Below, in pieces: positions 8,904-17,415 of a stretch of DNA of 38,831 bases. The notes under the pieces are model-generated. The model was not told where the DNA came from. It ran no database searches and worked only from the letters and a program-made list of their open reading frames with translations. The first letter of the stretch is position 1. Each line of letters opens with the position of its first letter. Source of the stretch: Streptococcus loxodontisalivarius (GTDB taxonomy: Bacteria; Bacillota; Bacilli; Lactobacillales; Streptococcaceae); NCBI RefSeq assembly GCF_016908645.1, contig NZ_JAFBEH010000021.1:1-38831 (forward strand), given 5' to 3'. The translations under genes were made by a program, and so were the position numbers.

Positions 8904-8932
8904 ATTTTACCATGCAGCCTCTAAAATCTCAA
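8904..8932 (-). promoter_or_regulatory. Strong promoter of DUF454-dut-radA predicting a leaderless mRNA
   Basis: Minus strand: -35 TTGAGA (8927-8932), a 17-bp spacer, and an extended -10 TGG-TAAAAT (hexamer 8904-8909). Six nucleotides separate the -10 from the ATG at 8897, so transcription should start at or within a base or two of the start codon. Confidence 0.7.
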
Positions 8933-8980
8933 AAATTCTTTAATATTTTTATAAAAACGATTTCAAATCATTTTCATTTT

Positions 8981-8989
8981 TGATATAAT
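8981..8989 (+). promoter_or_regulatory. Extended -10 promoter of the formate/nitrite channel gene
   Basis: TGA-TATAAT, with a weak -35 (TTTCAA, 8961-8966) at 17 bp. The predicted leader is about 95 nt and contains a small hairpin (TGAAGC...GCTTCA) before the ribosome binding site. Confidence 0.6.
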
Positions 8990-9091
8990 ATTTGTGAAAA
9001 AGTGAACGATTTTATCAGGTTGGTCCTTTTCAAAAACTACAAGAAAATTGAAGCTGGAGATTTGGCTTCACAGGATTAGAGAGGAAAGATT

Positions 9092-9880
9092 ATGAATCCA
9101 TTTCAGGAAAAAATTGCTGCTGCCTGCGCTAAAAAAGAGGCGCTTTTCGACGAGAGTTTAGGACGTTATGCTCTACGTTCAATGTTCGCAGGAGCCTTCC
9201 TAACCATGTCAACTGCTGTTGGGGTTATCGGTGCAGACGTTATCTCTACTGGCATCCCTGCCCTTGCACGCTATACCTTTGCTTTTATCTTTGCTTTTGG
9301 TTTGGCTTATGTACTCTTCTTCAATGGTGAACTAGCAACATCTAACATGATGTACCTGACTGCAGGTGCTTATCAAAAGAACATTACTTGGAAAAAAGCC
9401 ATCACTATTTTGGTTTACTGTACAGTTTTCAATTTTGTCGGCGCTACTATCCTAGCTTGGCTATTTAACCAATCATTCTCATATCAAAACCTATCAGATA
9501 CAAGCTTCTTGGTCAATGCAGTGCAGACAAAACTAGCTAAAACTGACTGGCAAAACTTCACAGAAGGAATTACGGCTAATATCTTCGTAAACGTTGCTAT
9601 CATGGCTTATATCCTTATCAAAGAAGAGTCAGCAAAACTTCCAATCGTTATCTCAGCCATCTTTATGTTCGTTTTCCTTGTAAATGAACACTTGGTTGCC
9701 AACTTCGCATCATTCATGCTTGCAGCCTTCAGCCACATCGAAGGAATCAAAGGCCTTAACATCCTAAACGTTCTCCGTCAATGGATTGTTGTCTTCTTCG
9801 GTAACTGGATCGGTGGCGGTGTCATTATCGGAATCGCCTACGCATGGCTCAACAAAACTAAAACAAAACACATCGACTAA
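9092..9880 (+). CDS. Formate/nitrite transporter (FNT) family channel
   Basis: FNT proteins are pentameric, aquaporin-like channels for small monovalent anions; in lactic streptococci the likely cargo is formate from mixed-acid fermentation. The 262-aa length and six-helix pattern fit. The family elements seen are the N-terminal amphipathic stretch, FNGELATSNM (the conserved E-L-x-T-S-N-M region) and VNEHLVANF, with the central-pore histidine. AGAGGAAAG precedes the ATG. Monocistronic, with its own promoter and terminator. Whether formate, nitrite or both are carried cannot be read from the sequence. Confidence 0.92.
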   Translation: MNPFQEKIAAACAKKEALFDESLGRYALRSMFAGAFLTMSTAVGVIGADVISTGIPALARYTFAFIFAFGLAYVLFFNGELATSNMMYLTAGAYQKNITWKKAITILVYCTVFNFVGATILAWLFNQSFSYQNLSDTSFLVNAVQTKLAKTDWQNFTEGITANIFVNVAIMAYILIKEESAKLPIVISAIFMFVFLVNEHLVANFASFMLAAFSHIEGIKGLNILNVLRQWIVVFFGNWIGGGVIIGIAYAWLNKTKTKHID

Positions 9881-9903
9881 AAAAAGCGCCAGTGGCGCTT
9901 TTT
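9881..9903. terminator. Bidirectional-looking terminator after the FNT gene
   Basis: AAAAAGCGCC - AGT - GGCGCTTTTT, a 10-bp perfect stem flanked by A and T runs, directly after the stop codon. A near copy lies at 10174-10197. Confidence 0.9.
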
Positions 9904-9926
9904 GGTTGAAGACAAAATCTTTTTTC

Positions 9927-10071
9927 GATACTTTCCTTAAGTGATGTCGGACGTCAGCGACTTCCTACGGAATTCCATGACTAATATTTGAGCCAAGTGT
10001 CTCAAATATTCCGAGTGTAAGAAATACTTTTTCATAGGCGTTTCTTACACTTTCATCACGGCGGAAGTATC
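9927..10071. repeat. Structured intergenic element with nested inverted repeats
   Basis: The 9904-10173 gap holds no gene. Its 145-bp core has outer arms GATACTTTCC / GGAAGTATC (one bulge) and GTGATG / CATCAC (9941-9946 with 10054-10059). These enclose two perfect 10-bp hairpins, AATATTTGAG / CTCAAATATT (9983-10010) and GTGTAAGAAA / TTTCTTACAC (10015-10050). It could be a MITE-like repeat or a structured RNA. I do not recognise it as BOX, RUP or SPRITE. Confidence 0.5.
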
Positions 10072-10173
10072 TTGAGGTGCTCGCTAACGCTCGCATGAAA
10101 TCGGAAGATTTATTTTAAGTAAGCAGAGCTTTGATTTTAAATTTTGTTGTAAACTAGGTTTGTCTACATTCTG

Positions 10174-10197
10174 AAAAAGCGCCAGCGGCGCTTTTTT
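10174..10197. terminator. Terminator of patAB, near copy of the one at 9881
   Basis: AAAAAGCGCC - AGC - GGCGCTTTTT, a 10-bp stem, starting 2 bp after the patB stop (minus strand). It differs from 9881-9903 by one loop base. Confidence 0.9.
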
Positions 10198-10198
10198 C

Positions 10199-11962
10199 TT
10201 ATTCAAAAACAAATTGGTTGTGATAAAGCTCAGCGTAGAATCCTTTTTGTTCCAACAATTGGAAATGATTTCCTTGTTCGAGGACTTTTCCATCTTTCAG
10301 AACGATGATTTCATCTGCATTGAGGATTGTTTTCAGACGGTGAGCGATGACAAAGCTAGTACGTCCTGCCACGATGGCTTCCATGGCTTTTTGAATCTTA
10401 GCTTCTGTCACGGTATCAACGTTTGATGTTGCCTCATCCAAAATCAAGACCTGTGGGTCTGTCAATAGCGTACGAGCAATCGAAATCAACTGTTTTTGAC
10501 CAGTTGAGAAGACATTCTCATCATCAGTTACATAAGTGTCGTAGCCGTCAGGCAGACTCATGATAAAGTCGTGAATATGCGTCGCACGCGCAGCAGTTTC
10601 CACCATTTCATCAGTCACTTTTTCATTTCCAAAACGGATATTCTCCGCAATCGTTCCTGAGAAGAGAACTGACTCCTGAAGAACGATACCAACATTTTCA
10701 CGCAGACTATCCAAATCATAGTCACGAATGTCAATGCCATCAAACTCGATAGCTCCACCATCCACATCGTAGAAACGGTTAATCAAATTCATGATGGTTG
10801 TCTTACCAGAACCCGTCGGACCTACAACGGCAACCATCTTACCTTTTGGAGCTGAGATAGAGACATTTTGAAGGACTTTCTGACCTGGAAGGTAGCCAAA
10901 GGTGATATCTTTGATCTCCACACCTTCCTTGAGTTCTGTAAACTTAGGACCATTTTCAGGACGAACTTCTTCTTTTTCGTCAAACATTTCCTGGATACGC
11001 TCAGCACCTGTAAAGGCAAGTTGGAGCTCACCCCAGCTAGCAGCTACCTGCATGATTGGTTGGTAGTATTGCTGTGAAAACTGAACAAAGGTAACGACCA
11101 TACCCAGCGCTGCTGCCGTTGTCATACTCTTATCATTAAGCAAAATAGCAGAGCCTGCAAAGATAACGATGGCTGTATTGACCAAACTCATCCCATTCAT
11201 GATAGGAAAGAGTAGCCCAGAGAAAAGACGACCACGGAAGGTTGCCTTACGGACACGGTCATTTCTTTCCATAAAGCCCTTGATAGCATCTTCTTGAAGA
11301 CCTTGGACGATAATGGCTTTTTGACCTGAGATCTTTTCATCCATATAGGCATTGAGCCCACCAACTTCTTTTTGTTGAATATCTGTGTACTTACGAGCCA
11401 TTCGAACAATAAAGATAAGAACAAGGAGGGCAATCGGTGTTGTTGCAACAGTTACCCAAGCCAGACGGACATCCTGCACAAACATGACAATCAAAAGTCC
11501 AATATAGAGGATAACGTTCTGGATAACTGAAGCGAGTGACTGGTTGAGTGAGTTTTGGATATTATCCAAATCACTGGTAAAACGAGATAGAATATCACCA
11601 TCTTGGTGTTGGTCAAAGAAGGCAACTGTCAAACGCCCCAATTTTCCAAAGAGTCCCTTACGCATACGGTGGGTTGAAAAGGCAACGATACGTGAGAAAA
11701 GGAGGGTGTAAATAGCCATTGAGACTGAGGTAAAGAGATAAGCTAGGAAAAGCTTAAGCATGATAGACCAGAAGTTAGATAGGTCAGTCTGTCCAGTCTC
11801 AGCAAAAGTCGTCGCAACTGTCGACAAATCCGCAATAGCCTGCCCCATATAAACGGGTGCCAAAACCTGCAAGAGTGTCGAAATGATAATAGCAACTACG
11901 ATAACTGACATAGCAATCTTGTGCTTTTTAAAATAAAACCAGAAAAAACGTGCCGTTTTCAT
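10199..11962 (-). CDS. patB: Heterodimeric ABC multidrug exporter subunit, PatB-like
   Basis: Half-transporter of 587 aa: six transmembrane helices (about 1-310), then a nucleotide-binding domain with Walker [10 protein letters not shown], Walker [10 protein letters not shown] (catalytic Glu present) and switch His (FVIAHRL). The signature is FSTGQKQ instead of SGGQ, so this subunit carries the degenerate signature. The N-terminus ([12 protein letters not shown]) and position match, from memory, pneumococcal PatB, which with PatA exports fluoroquinolones and dyes. Only 5 bp separate it from patA, whose end contributes the AAGG before the ATG. It should form a heterodimer with PatA; the drug spectrum is inferred. 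Confidence 0.9.
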   Translation of the reverse strand: MKTARFFWFYFKKHKIAMSVIVVAIIISTLLQVLAPVYMGQAIADLSTVATTFAETGQTDLSNFWSIMLKLFLAYLFTSVSMAIYTLLFSRIVAFSTHRMRKGLFGKLGRLTVAFFDQHQDGDILSRFTSDLDNIQNSLNQSLASVIQNVILYIGLLIVMFVQDVRLAWVTVATTPIALLVLIFIVRMARKYTDIQQKEVGGLNAYMDEKISGQKAIIVQGLQEDAIKGFMERNDRVRKATFRGRLFSGLLFPIMNGMSLVNTAIVIFAGSAILLNDKSMTTAAALGMVVTFVQFSQQYYQPIMQVAASWGELQLAFTGAERIQEMFDEKEEVRPENGPKFTELKEGVEIKDITFGYLPGQKVLQNVSISAPKGKMVAVVGPTGSGKTTIMNLINRFYDVDGGAIEFDGIDIRDYDLDSLRENVGIVLQESVLFSGTIAENIRFGNEKVTDEMVETAARATHIHDFIMSLPDGYDTYVTDDENVFSTGQKQLISIARTLLTDPQVLILDEATSNVDTVTEAKIQKAMEAIVAGRTSFVIAHRLKTILNADEIIVLKDGKVLEQGNHFQLLEQKGFYAELYHNQFVFE

Positions 11963-11967
11963 AGACC

Positions 11968-13677
11968 TTATTCAGCCTCCTTTCCTTTTTGTGTTTCATA
12001 GATTTCACGGTAAACATCATTGTTTTCAACAAGTTCCTTGTGAGTCCCCTGTCCAATCAGACGACCGTCATCCAAAACCAGAATCTTGTCAGCCTTAACA
12101 ACTGATGAAATTTTTTGTGCAATGATAATAGTCGTTGTATCCTTGAGGTCATTGTTAAGAGCCTCTTGGACCAACTTCTCTGATTTAGCATCAAGAGCTG
12201 AAGTAGAGTCATCCAAAACCAGAATTTTCGGATTTCCGATAACACCACGCGCGATTGACATCCTCTGCTTTTGACCACCAGAGAAGTTATTACCACGCTC
12301 TTCAACATAGCTGTGGTAGGTATCATCCATACGTTCGATAAACTCAGCAGCTTGAGCAATGCTTGCTGCGCGCTCTAGGGCGTATTGGTCAGCGTCAGCC
12401 TTACCTTGGCGGAGATTGTCTGCAATTGTTCCAGAAAAGAGAATAGCCTTTTGAAGAACGATTGAAACCGTCTGACGCATGGTTTCCTGACTAAGATCAC
12501 GAAGATCCTTGCCTCCAATTTTAATAGAACCTTCTTGTGGGTCAAAGAGACGAGGAATCATCTGCGCCAGCGTTGATTTACCAGCACCAGTCGCACCAAC
12601 CACACCGATAGTCTGACCAGCAGCGACTTCAAAACTAATATTTTTCAGCATGGCTGAGTCATCATGAGGATAAGTAAAGGTCACATTTTCAAAAGCCAAA
12701 CTTCCTTCAAGCTCCTCCACCTCATTAGTCTTAAAGATCATGGCTGGATCAGTATCTAAAACTTCCTTAATACGACCAAGAGAGATAAAGGCACGGCTGA
12801 CCTGCATTCCCATGAAGCTAACCATGATAAGCGCAAACATGATTTGCATCAAGTAGGTCACAAAGGACGTGATGGCACCAATAGCAGAGCTATCTGTTTC
12901 AACCATTGTTGAAACAAACCAGATTGCCACAAAAATCGCCATATAAGACACAAACATCAAGATAGGCTGCATGACCGCAAATCCATTACCAATATAAAGG
13001 TTAAGATCAAAGAGATCATCTGATGTCTCACGGAATTTAGCATATTGTTGACGCTCTTGAACAAAGGATTTAACCACACGAACACCACGCAAGTTTTCCT
13101 TAGCAATAGCATTCATCTTGTCCATCAATTGTTGGAAACGCCCAAACTTAGCTGACATTGCTCCAGTGATCCCAAAGGCAACGCCACCGACCAAGATTAC
13201 CATGGCAATGATGACCCACCAAAGACTTGGAAGAGTCTGGACCGCAAAGAAGAAAGCACCAACAAAAAGCAAGGGAAGACGTAGCAAAACTTGGAATATC
13301 ATCATCACCAAGTTTTGAATCTGGTTAACGTCATTGGTCATACGCACAACCAAGTTACCTGCATTAAACTCCTCAACGTTGGCATATGAGAAAGTCTGGA
13401 TTTTCTTAAAAGTCTCCTCACGAATATCTGCAGACACACTCTGAGCGATATGAGCTGAGATGATAGTATTGATACCTCCGCACAAGAGACCAATCCCTGC
13501 AATAATCAACAAGAGAACACCGATTGAGTAGATTTCTTGCTGGTCATTGTTCATAACTGCTTCCAAGACATTTGTCAAATAGCGGGGCTGCAAGAGCATA
13601 CTAGCTACATAGCCCGATACCAAAAGAAATGATAAGAAAGCATACCACTTATAAGGCTTAAGAACTCTAAAAAGCAT
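11968..13677 (-). CDS. patA: Heterodimeric ABC multidrug exporter subunit, PatA-like
   Basis: Half-transporter of 569 aa with six helices and a nucleotide-binding domain (from about 330). Walker A is GATGAGKST and the signature NFSGGQKQR is canonical. Walker B reads ILVLDDSTS, with Asp for the catalytic Glu, and the switch region reads IIIAQKIS, with Gln for His. The canonical signature here pairs with the intact Walker B of PatB, giving one competent and one degenerate ATP site, as is usual in heterodimeric exporters. A strong AGGAGG precedes the ATG. The long AT-rich leader (13678-13800) contains candidate regulatory hairpins. Confidence 0.9.
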   Translation of the reverse strand: MLFRVLKPYKWYAFLSFLLVSGYVASMLLQPRYLTNVLEAVMNNDQQEIYSIGVLLLIIAGIGLLCGGINTIISAHIAQSVSADIREETFKKIQTFSYANVEEFNAGNLVVRMTNDVNQIQNLVMMIFQVLLRLPLLFVGAFFFAVQTLPSLWWVIIAMVILVGGVAFGITGAMSAKFGRFQQLMDKMNAIAKENLRGVRVVKSFVQERQQYAKFRETSDDLFDLNLYIGNGFAVMQPILMFVSYMAIFVAIWFVSTMVETDSSAIGAITSFVTYLMQIMFALIMVSFMGMQVSRAFISLGRIKEVLDTDPAMIFKTNEVEELEGSLAFENVTFTYPHDDSAMLKNISFEVAAGQTIGVVGATGAGKSTLAQMIPRLFDPQEGSIKIGGKDLRDLSQETMRQTVSIVLQKAILFSGTIADNLRQGKADADQYALERAASIAQAAEFIERMDDTYHSYVEERGNNFSGGQKQRMSIARGVIGNPKILVLDDSTSALDAKSEKLVQEALNNDLKDTTTIIIAQKISSVVKADKILVLDDGRLIGQGTHKELVENNDVYREIYETQKGKEAE

Positions 13678-13708
13678 ATTTCCTCCTAAAAATTTTTATT
13701 ATTTTAAT

Positions 13709-13728
13709 AAAAAAATCACGAAAATGAT
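13709..13728 (-). promoter_or_regulatory. Possible attenuator hairpin in the patA leader
   Basis: On the minus strand ATCA - TTTTCG - TGAT, with two further A-T pairs beyond one mismatch, is followed by seven T residues about 30 nt before the patA ribosome binding site. The stem is weak. Candidate -10 boxes (TATAAT) lie further upstream at 13739-13744 and 13793-13798. Confidence 0.3.
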
Positions 13729-13886
13729 ATTATCAACTATTATAATAGCCTATCACTAGAGAGCTTGCAAGGCTCAGCATATTAAAAAACCTATTATAAC
13801 CATTTTTTAGCCGACTTTCCTATTCTACTTAATTCCTAAGAAAAGTCAAATTTATTAACTCAGTCTATTTATAGAACATGAGTTAA

Positions 13887-13916
13887 GGGACAAACAGCGC
13901 TTTCTTATGATATAAT
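13887..13916 (+). promoter_or_regulatory. Promoter of gpsA
   Basis: Extended -10 TGA-TATAAT (hexamer 13911-13916), with GGGACA (13887-13892) as a partial -35 at 18 bp. Predicted start near 13923, which rules out translation from the upstream GTG at 13920. Confidence 0.7.
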
Positions 13917-13955
13917 GAGGTGAATTACCCTTCTACAATAAAGAGGAGACTAAAT

Positions 13956-14972
13956 ATGACAAAACAAAAAATTGCGGTCCTAGGACCTGGTTCTTGGGGC
14001 ACAGCCTTGGCCCAAGTTCTTAACGATAACGGACATGAAGTTCGTATCTGGGGAAACATCTCTGAACAAATTGATGAAATCAACCAAAAGCACACTAACA
14101 GCCTTTACTTCAAGGATATTATTCTAGATGATAAGATTGTTGCTTATAAGGATCTTGGAGAAACACTTGCAGGTGTTGATGCTGTCCTCTTCGTTGTCCC
14201 AACAAAGGTGACTCGTTTGGTTGCCAAACAAGTAGCTGACACTCTCGATCATAAGGTTGTTGTTATGCATGCCTCTAAAGGACTTGAGCCTGGAACTCAT
14301 GAGCGACTTTCAACTATTCTTGAAGAAGAAATTCCAGCAGACTTGCGTAGCGAGGTCGTTGTTGTTTCAGGACCAAGCCACGCCGAAGAAACGATTGTCC
14401 GCGATTTGACCTTGATCACTGCAGCATCAACAGATCTCGAGACAGCTAAATACGTTCAAAAACTCTTCAGCAATCACTACTTCCGTCTCTACACAAACTC
14501 TGATGTTATCGGAGTGGAAACGGCTGGTGCCCTCAAAAATATTATCGCAGTTGGTGCTGGGGCCTTGCATGGACTTGGCTACGGTGATAATGCTAAAGCT
14601 GCTGTTATTACACGTGGCTTAGCCGAAATTACCCGCCTTGGTGTCAAACTCGGTGCTGACCCGCTTACCTATAGCGGACTCTCTGGTGTTGGGGACCTTA
14701 TCGTTACAGGAACATCAGTCCACTCACGTAACTGGCGAGCTGGTGATGCCCTTGGCCGTGGAGAAAAGCTAGAAGATGTTGAACGCAACATGGGTATGGT
14801 CATCGAAGGTATTTCAACCACAAAAGTAGCCTATGAAATTGCTCAAGAGCTCGATGTCTATATGCCTATTACTTCTGCAATCTATCGTTCTATCTATGAA
14901 GGCATGGATATTAAAGAAAGTATTCTCAATATGATGTCCAATGAACTTCGTTCGGAAAATGAGTGGCACTAA
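13956..14972 (+). CDS. gpsA: Glycerol-3-phosphate dehydrogenase [NAD(P)+]
   Basis: Reduces dihydroxyacetone phosphate to sn-glycerol 3-phosphate, the backbone for phospholipids and lipoteichoic acid. An N-terminal Rossmann motif ([13 protein letters not shown]) and the C-terminal catalytic helix region ([30 protein letters not shown]) are clear. The start ATG at 13956 follows AAAGAGGAGA and gives 338 aa, the normal length. An upstream GTG at 13920 overlaps the promoter and is rejected. galU follows 51 bp downstream, and a weak internal promoter may add transcription for it. Confidence 0.96.
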   Translation: MTKQKIAVLGPGSWGTALAQVLNDNGHEVRIWGNISEQIDEINQKHTNSLYFKDIILDDKIVAYKDLGETLAGVDAVLFVVPTKVTRLVAKQVADTLDHKVVVMHASKGLEPGTHERLSTILEEEIPADLRSEVVVVSGPSHAEETIVRDLTLITAASTDLETAKYVQKLFSNHYFRLYTNSDVIGVETAGALKNIIAVGAGALHGLGYGDNAKAAVITRGLAEITRLGVKLGADPLTYSGLSGVGDLIVTGTSVHSRNWRAGDALGRGEKLEDVERNMGMVIEGISTTKVAYEIAQELDVYMPITSAIYRSIYEGMDIKESILNMMSNELRSENEWH

Positions 14973-14983
14973 AATTTAATTTG

Positions 14984-14992
14984 TGTTACAAT
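14984..14992 (+). promoter_or_regulatory. Possible internal promoter of galU
   Basis: TGT-TACAAT extended -10 in the 51-bp gpsA-galU gap; no good -35. It would give a leader of about 25 nt. Confidence 0.4.
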
Positions 14993-15023
14993 TTAAATAA
15001 AAACAGACATACAGGAGTAATAT

Positions 15024-15938
15024 ATGCAAAAAGTAAGAAAGGCTGTTATTCCAGCTGCTGGTCTTGGGACACGTTTCCTTCCAGCAACTAAGGCCCTAGC
15101 AAAAGAAATGCTTCCAATCGTTGATAAACCAACTATTCAATTTATCGTTGAAGAAGCACTTAAATCAGGTATCGAAGATATCCTTGTTGTTACAGGTAAA
15201 TCAAAACGCTCTATCGAAGACCATTTCGACTCAAACTTTGAGTTGGAATATAACCTTAAAGAAAAAGGTAAAAATGATCTTCTGAAACTCGTTGATGAAA
15301 CAACAGGAATCAATCTTCACTTTATCCGTCAAAGTCACCCTCGTGGACTCGGAGACGCAGTTCTTCAAGCTAAAGCCTTTGTCGGAAATGAGCCATTTGT
15401 TGTCATGCTCGGTGATGACCTTATGGATATTACCAATGAAACAGCTGTGCCACTTACAAAACAACTGATGAACGACTATGAAGAAACACATGCATCAACT
15501 ATCGCTGTTATGCCAGTTCCTCATGAAGAAGTTTCAGCCTACGGTGTCATTGCCCCTCAAGGTGAAGGAGTAAACGGACTTTACAGCGTTGAAACATTTG
15601 TTGAAAAACCAGCTCCAGAGGATGCACCAAGTGACCTCGCTATCATCGGACGCTACCTCTTGACGCCTGAGATTTTCCAAATTCTTGAAAATCAAGCTCC
15701 AGGTGCTGGAAATGAAATCCAACTAACAGACGCTATCGATACACTCAATAAAACACAACGCGTATTTGCTCGTGAGTTTACAGGTGATCGTTATGATGTC
15801 GGTGATAAATTCGGTTTCATGAAAACGTCAATCGACTATGCCCTTAAACACCCACAAGTCAAAGATGACTTAAAACAATACATCATCGATTTAGGGAAAT
15901 CTTTAGACAACAAACAAGATAAATCTAAAAAAGACTAA
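15024..15938 (+). CDS. galU: UTP-glucose-1-phosphate uridylyltransferase
   Basis: Makes UDP-glucose for capsule, glycolipid and teichoic acid synthesis and for the Leloir pathway. The nucleotidyltransferase signature is intact at the N-terminus ([23 protein letters not shown]), with further family blocks [32 protein letters not shown] and [10 protein letters not shown]. Length is 304 aa, with a lysine-rich tail (NKQDKSKKD). CAGGAG precedes the ATG. Likely co-transcribed with gpsA and ended by the terminator at 15946-15985. Confidence 0.96.
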   Translation: MQKVRKAVIPAAGLGTRFLPATKALAKEMLPIVDKPTIQFIVEEALKSGIEDILVVTGKSKRSIEDHFDSNFELEYNLKEKGKNDLLKLVDETTGINLHFIRQSHPRGLGDAVLQAKAFVGNEPFVVMLGDDLMDITNETAVPLTKQLMNDYEETHASTIAVMPVPHEEVSAYGVIAPQGEGVNGLYSVETFVEKPAPEDAPSDLAIIGRYLLTPEIFQILENQAPGAGNEIQLTDAIDTLNKTQRVFAREFTGDRYDVGDKFGFMKTSIDYALKHPQVKDDLKQYIIDLGKSLDNKQDKSKKD

Positions 15939-15945
15939 AAATAAC

Positions 15946-15985
15946 AAAAGCAGTAACTTTTTAAATAGAAGCTACTGCTTTTTTT
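15946..15985. terminator. Terminator shared by galU and the rhomboid gene
   Basis: AAAAGCAGTA / TACTGCTTTT, a 10-bp stem with a 17-nt loop, followed by a T run on the plus strand and with A residues on the other side. It lies between convergent genes. Confidence 0.85.
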
Positions 15986-15988
15986 CTA

Positions 15989-16660
15989 TTAACCCAAGAA
16001 AACCAAGTATAGGATTAATAGGAATAAACCTACATAAACTCCCAAACCGAGGAGACGTTTTCCTCTTGGAAATAGATTAGGCTCTGCTTGTGTTGTTAGA
16101 AAGACACTGGCAATCATCCCACCAACTGCACCACCGATATGGCCTACCATGCCGACATTAGTCATAAAAAGATTAAAGAAAAGGTTAAAACCGATAAGAG
16201 CTAGATAGGATCTGCCCAATTCCTTCAAATAAGGACTATGACCGTAATACCCCACAACAACAAAAGCTGCAAAGAGACCGAAGAATGAAGTGGATGCACC
16301 TGCTGAAACGACATCTGGTGTCAATAAGAGAGTAAAGAGATTTCCCATAACACCTGACAGGATATAGAGAAGCAAAAACTTGCTTGATCCCCAAACACGC
16401 TCTGCCATTGTCCCAACAAAATAAAGGGTCAAACTATTCATAATAAAATGCTCCCAACCAATATGAACAAATATTGGCGTTAGCAAGCGCCAGAGCTGGC
16501 TAGGATCATAGATGACGTAACGTCCAAACATACCTCCAAAGTCAAAGACAACCTGACTTGATGTGGCATTACCAAAATATAAGACCTGCATGGCCAGAAA
16601 GACTAGACTTGTCAGTAGTAAAAGTAAGAATATAACTGGCGTCTTTTTAAATTCCTGCAC
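15989..16660 (-). CDS. Rhomboid-family intramembrane serine protease
   Basis: Cleaves transmembrane segments within the bilayer. It has about six helices. The conserved HxxxN is in helix 2 (EHFIMN), the serine is in GASTSFFGL and the partner histidine in VGHIGGAVGG, so the catalytic dyad is present. The start is GTG at 16660 (MQEFKKTPVI..., 223 aa). An AAGGAGG lies 9 nt before it, inside the end of the cyclo-ligase gene. The upstream ATG at 16690 has no ribosome binding site. The 14-nt overlap with the upstream gene implies translational coupling. The substrate is unknown. Confidence 0.92.
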   Translation of the reverse strand: MQEFKKTPVIFLLLLLTSLVFLAMQVLYFGNATSSQVVFDFGGMFGRYVIYDPSQLWRLLTPIFVHIGWEHFIMNSLTLYFVGTMAERVWGSSKFLLLYILSGVMGNLFTLLLTPDVVSAGASTSFFGLFAAFVVVGYYGHSPYLKELGRSYLALIGFNLFFNLFMTNVGMVGHIGGAVGGMIASVFLTTQAEPNLFPRGKRLLGLGVYVGLFLLILYLVFLG

Positions 16661-17183
16661 TAATAAGGACCTCCTTAACGGGAATATCATGGCTGTCTGG
16701 AGTAAACTCCTTGAGTTGGCATGGATAGACCAAGCTCATCGTATTTCCCTTAAAATCAGCCAAGTAACGATCATAGTAACCTGCACCATATCCAATACGG
16801 TAGCCCTCCTTATTAAAGACTACTCCTGGTGTATGAATCAGATCAATATCTTCCTTTGCGACTGCTATGTCAGAAGCAGGCTCTAAGAGACCAAAGGAAG
16901 TCTTAACCAAATCTTCAGGATCATAGGCAACAAAAACCATCCTCCCCTTTGGATAGGTCTTGGGGACAAGGACACGTTTGCCATCCTTTAAAGCCTGTTC
17001 AATCAAGGGCGCAGTATTATATTCAAAACCCATTGACAAGTAAGTTGCAATGGTCTTAGCCTCTTGATAGGCTTCACTCTCAATAAAGGTCGCTAGAAGT
17101 TCACGATCTAGCCTCTCCTTATCAGTCTTATCTTGTTCTTTCAAGGCACTGATAACTGCCTGTCTCAATTCTTTTTTTAACAT
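16647..17183 (-). CDS. 5-formyltetrahydrofolate cyclo-ligase
   Basis: ATP-dependent conversion of 5-formyl-THF to 5,10-methenyl-THF, which recycles a dead-end folate. The family is recognised from the N-terminal KKELRQAV..., the substrate-site region ATYLSMGFEYNTAPLIEQAL and the C-terminal glycine-rich YRIGYGAGYYDRYL, with the usual length of 178 aa. The ribosome binding site is weak (AAGATAG). It is the first of a two-gene overlap with the rhomboid protease, a pairing also recalled from other streptococci. Confidence 0.93.
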   Translation of the reverse strand: MLKKELRQAVISALKEQDKTDKERLDRELLATFIESEAYQEAKTIATYLSMGFEYNTAPLIEQALKDGKRVLVPKTYPKGRMVFVAYDPEDLVKTSFGLLEPASDIAVAKEDIDLIHTPGVVFNKEGYRIGYGAGYYDRYLADFKGNTMSLVYPCQLKEFTPDSHDIPVKEVLISAGI

Positions 17184-17242
17184 AAGTCTATCTTACACTA
17201 TTTTTTCAATTTCGTTATTAAAAAAGGGTTACCTTTACCTAC

Positions 17243-17273
17243 TTTAAGGAAAATTTAAGCTTTCTTTTATAGA
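17243..17273 (+). promoter_or_regulatory. CiaR-type binding site and promoter of a small RNA
   Basis: An exact TTTAAG-N5-TTTAAG direct repeat (17243-17248 and 17254-17259, spacer GAAAA), the known binding pattern of the response regulator CiaR. A TATAGA -10 candidate lies at 17268-17273. The repeat-to--10 distance of 8 bp may be slightly short for CiaR promoters, so the exact -10 is uncertain. It points away from the cyclo-ligase gene. Confidence 0.75.
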
Positions 17274-17279
17274 CTGTAA

Positions 17280-17382
17280 ATATCCTAAAACAACCACTTC
17301 CTAGTGGTCGGGGAATGATTCCCATTTCCCTTTTCATAAATCTCCTGGGCATGGCTTAACCGCTGTGCCCTTCCCTTTTCTC
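17280..17382 (+). ncRNA. Candidate cia-dependent small RNA (csRNA)
   Basis: The approximately 100-nt transcript predicted from the CiaR promoter has the csRNA layout. There is a 5' hairpin (ACCACT-TCCT-AGTGGT, 17293-17308), a small GGGAA/TTCCC hairpin (17311-17323), an unpaired pyrimidine-rich linker (17324-17346), and a 3' stem GGGCATGGC / GCTGTGCCC (17347-17370) followed by TTCCCTTTTCTC. The linker TTTTCATAAATCTCCT is the exact complement of an AGGAG Shine-Dalgarno plus ATG. Known csRNAs repress translation, for example of comC. Both ends are approximate. The U tract is imperfect, so the terminator at 17385-17415 may serve as a back-up. Confidence 0.7.
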
Positions 17383-17384
17383 AA

Positions 17385-17415
17385 AAAAGGAGGTCGCCTA
17401 TAACGACCTCCTTTT
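17385..17415 (-). terminator. Terminator of the M20 deacetylase gene (also a back-up for the small RNA)
   Basis: A 12-bp perfect stem (AAAAGGAGGTCG / CGACCTCCTTTT) with a 7-nt loop. On the minus strand six T residues follow. The stem overlaps the stop codon of the gene by two bases. Confidence 0.88.

Noticed and set aside
10084..10293. 69-aa minus-strand ORF at the end of patB
   Set aside because: It overlaps patB in another frame and crosses the terminator; no coding signal.
13920..13955. Upstream GTG start for gpsA
   Set aside because: It overlaps the extended -10 box; the ATG at 13956 has AAAGAGGAGA at correct spacing.
17184..17413. THF riboswitch or 6S RNA upstream of the folate cyclo-ligase gene
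   Set aside because: The structured stretch is better explained on the plus strand by a CiaR promoter and csRNA layout. The known THF and 6S core sequences are not seen.
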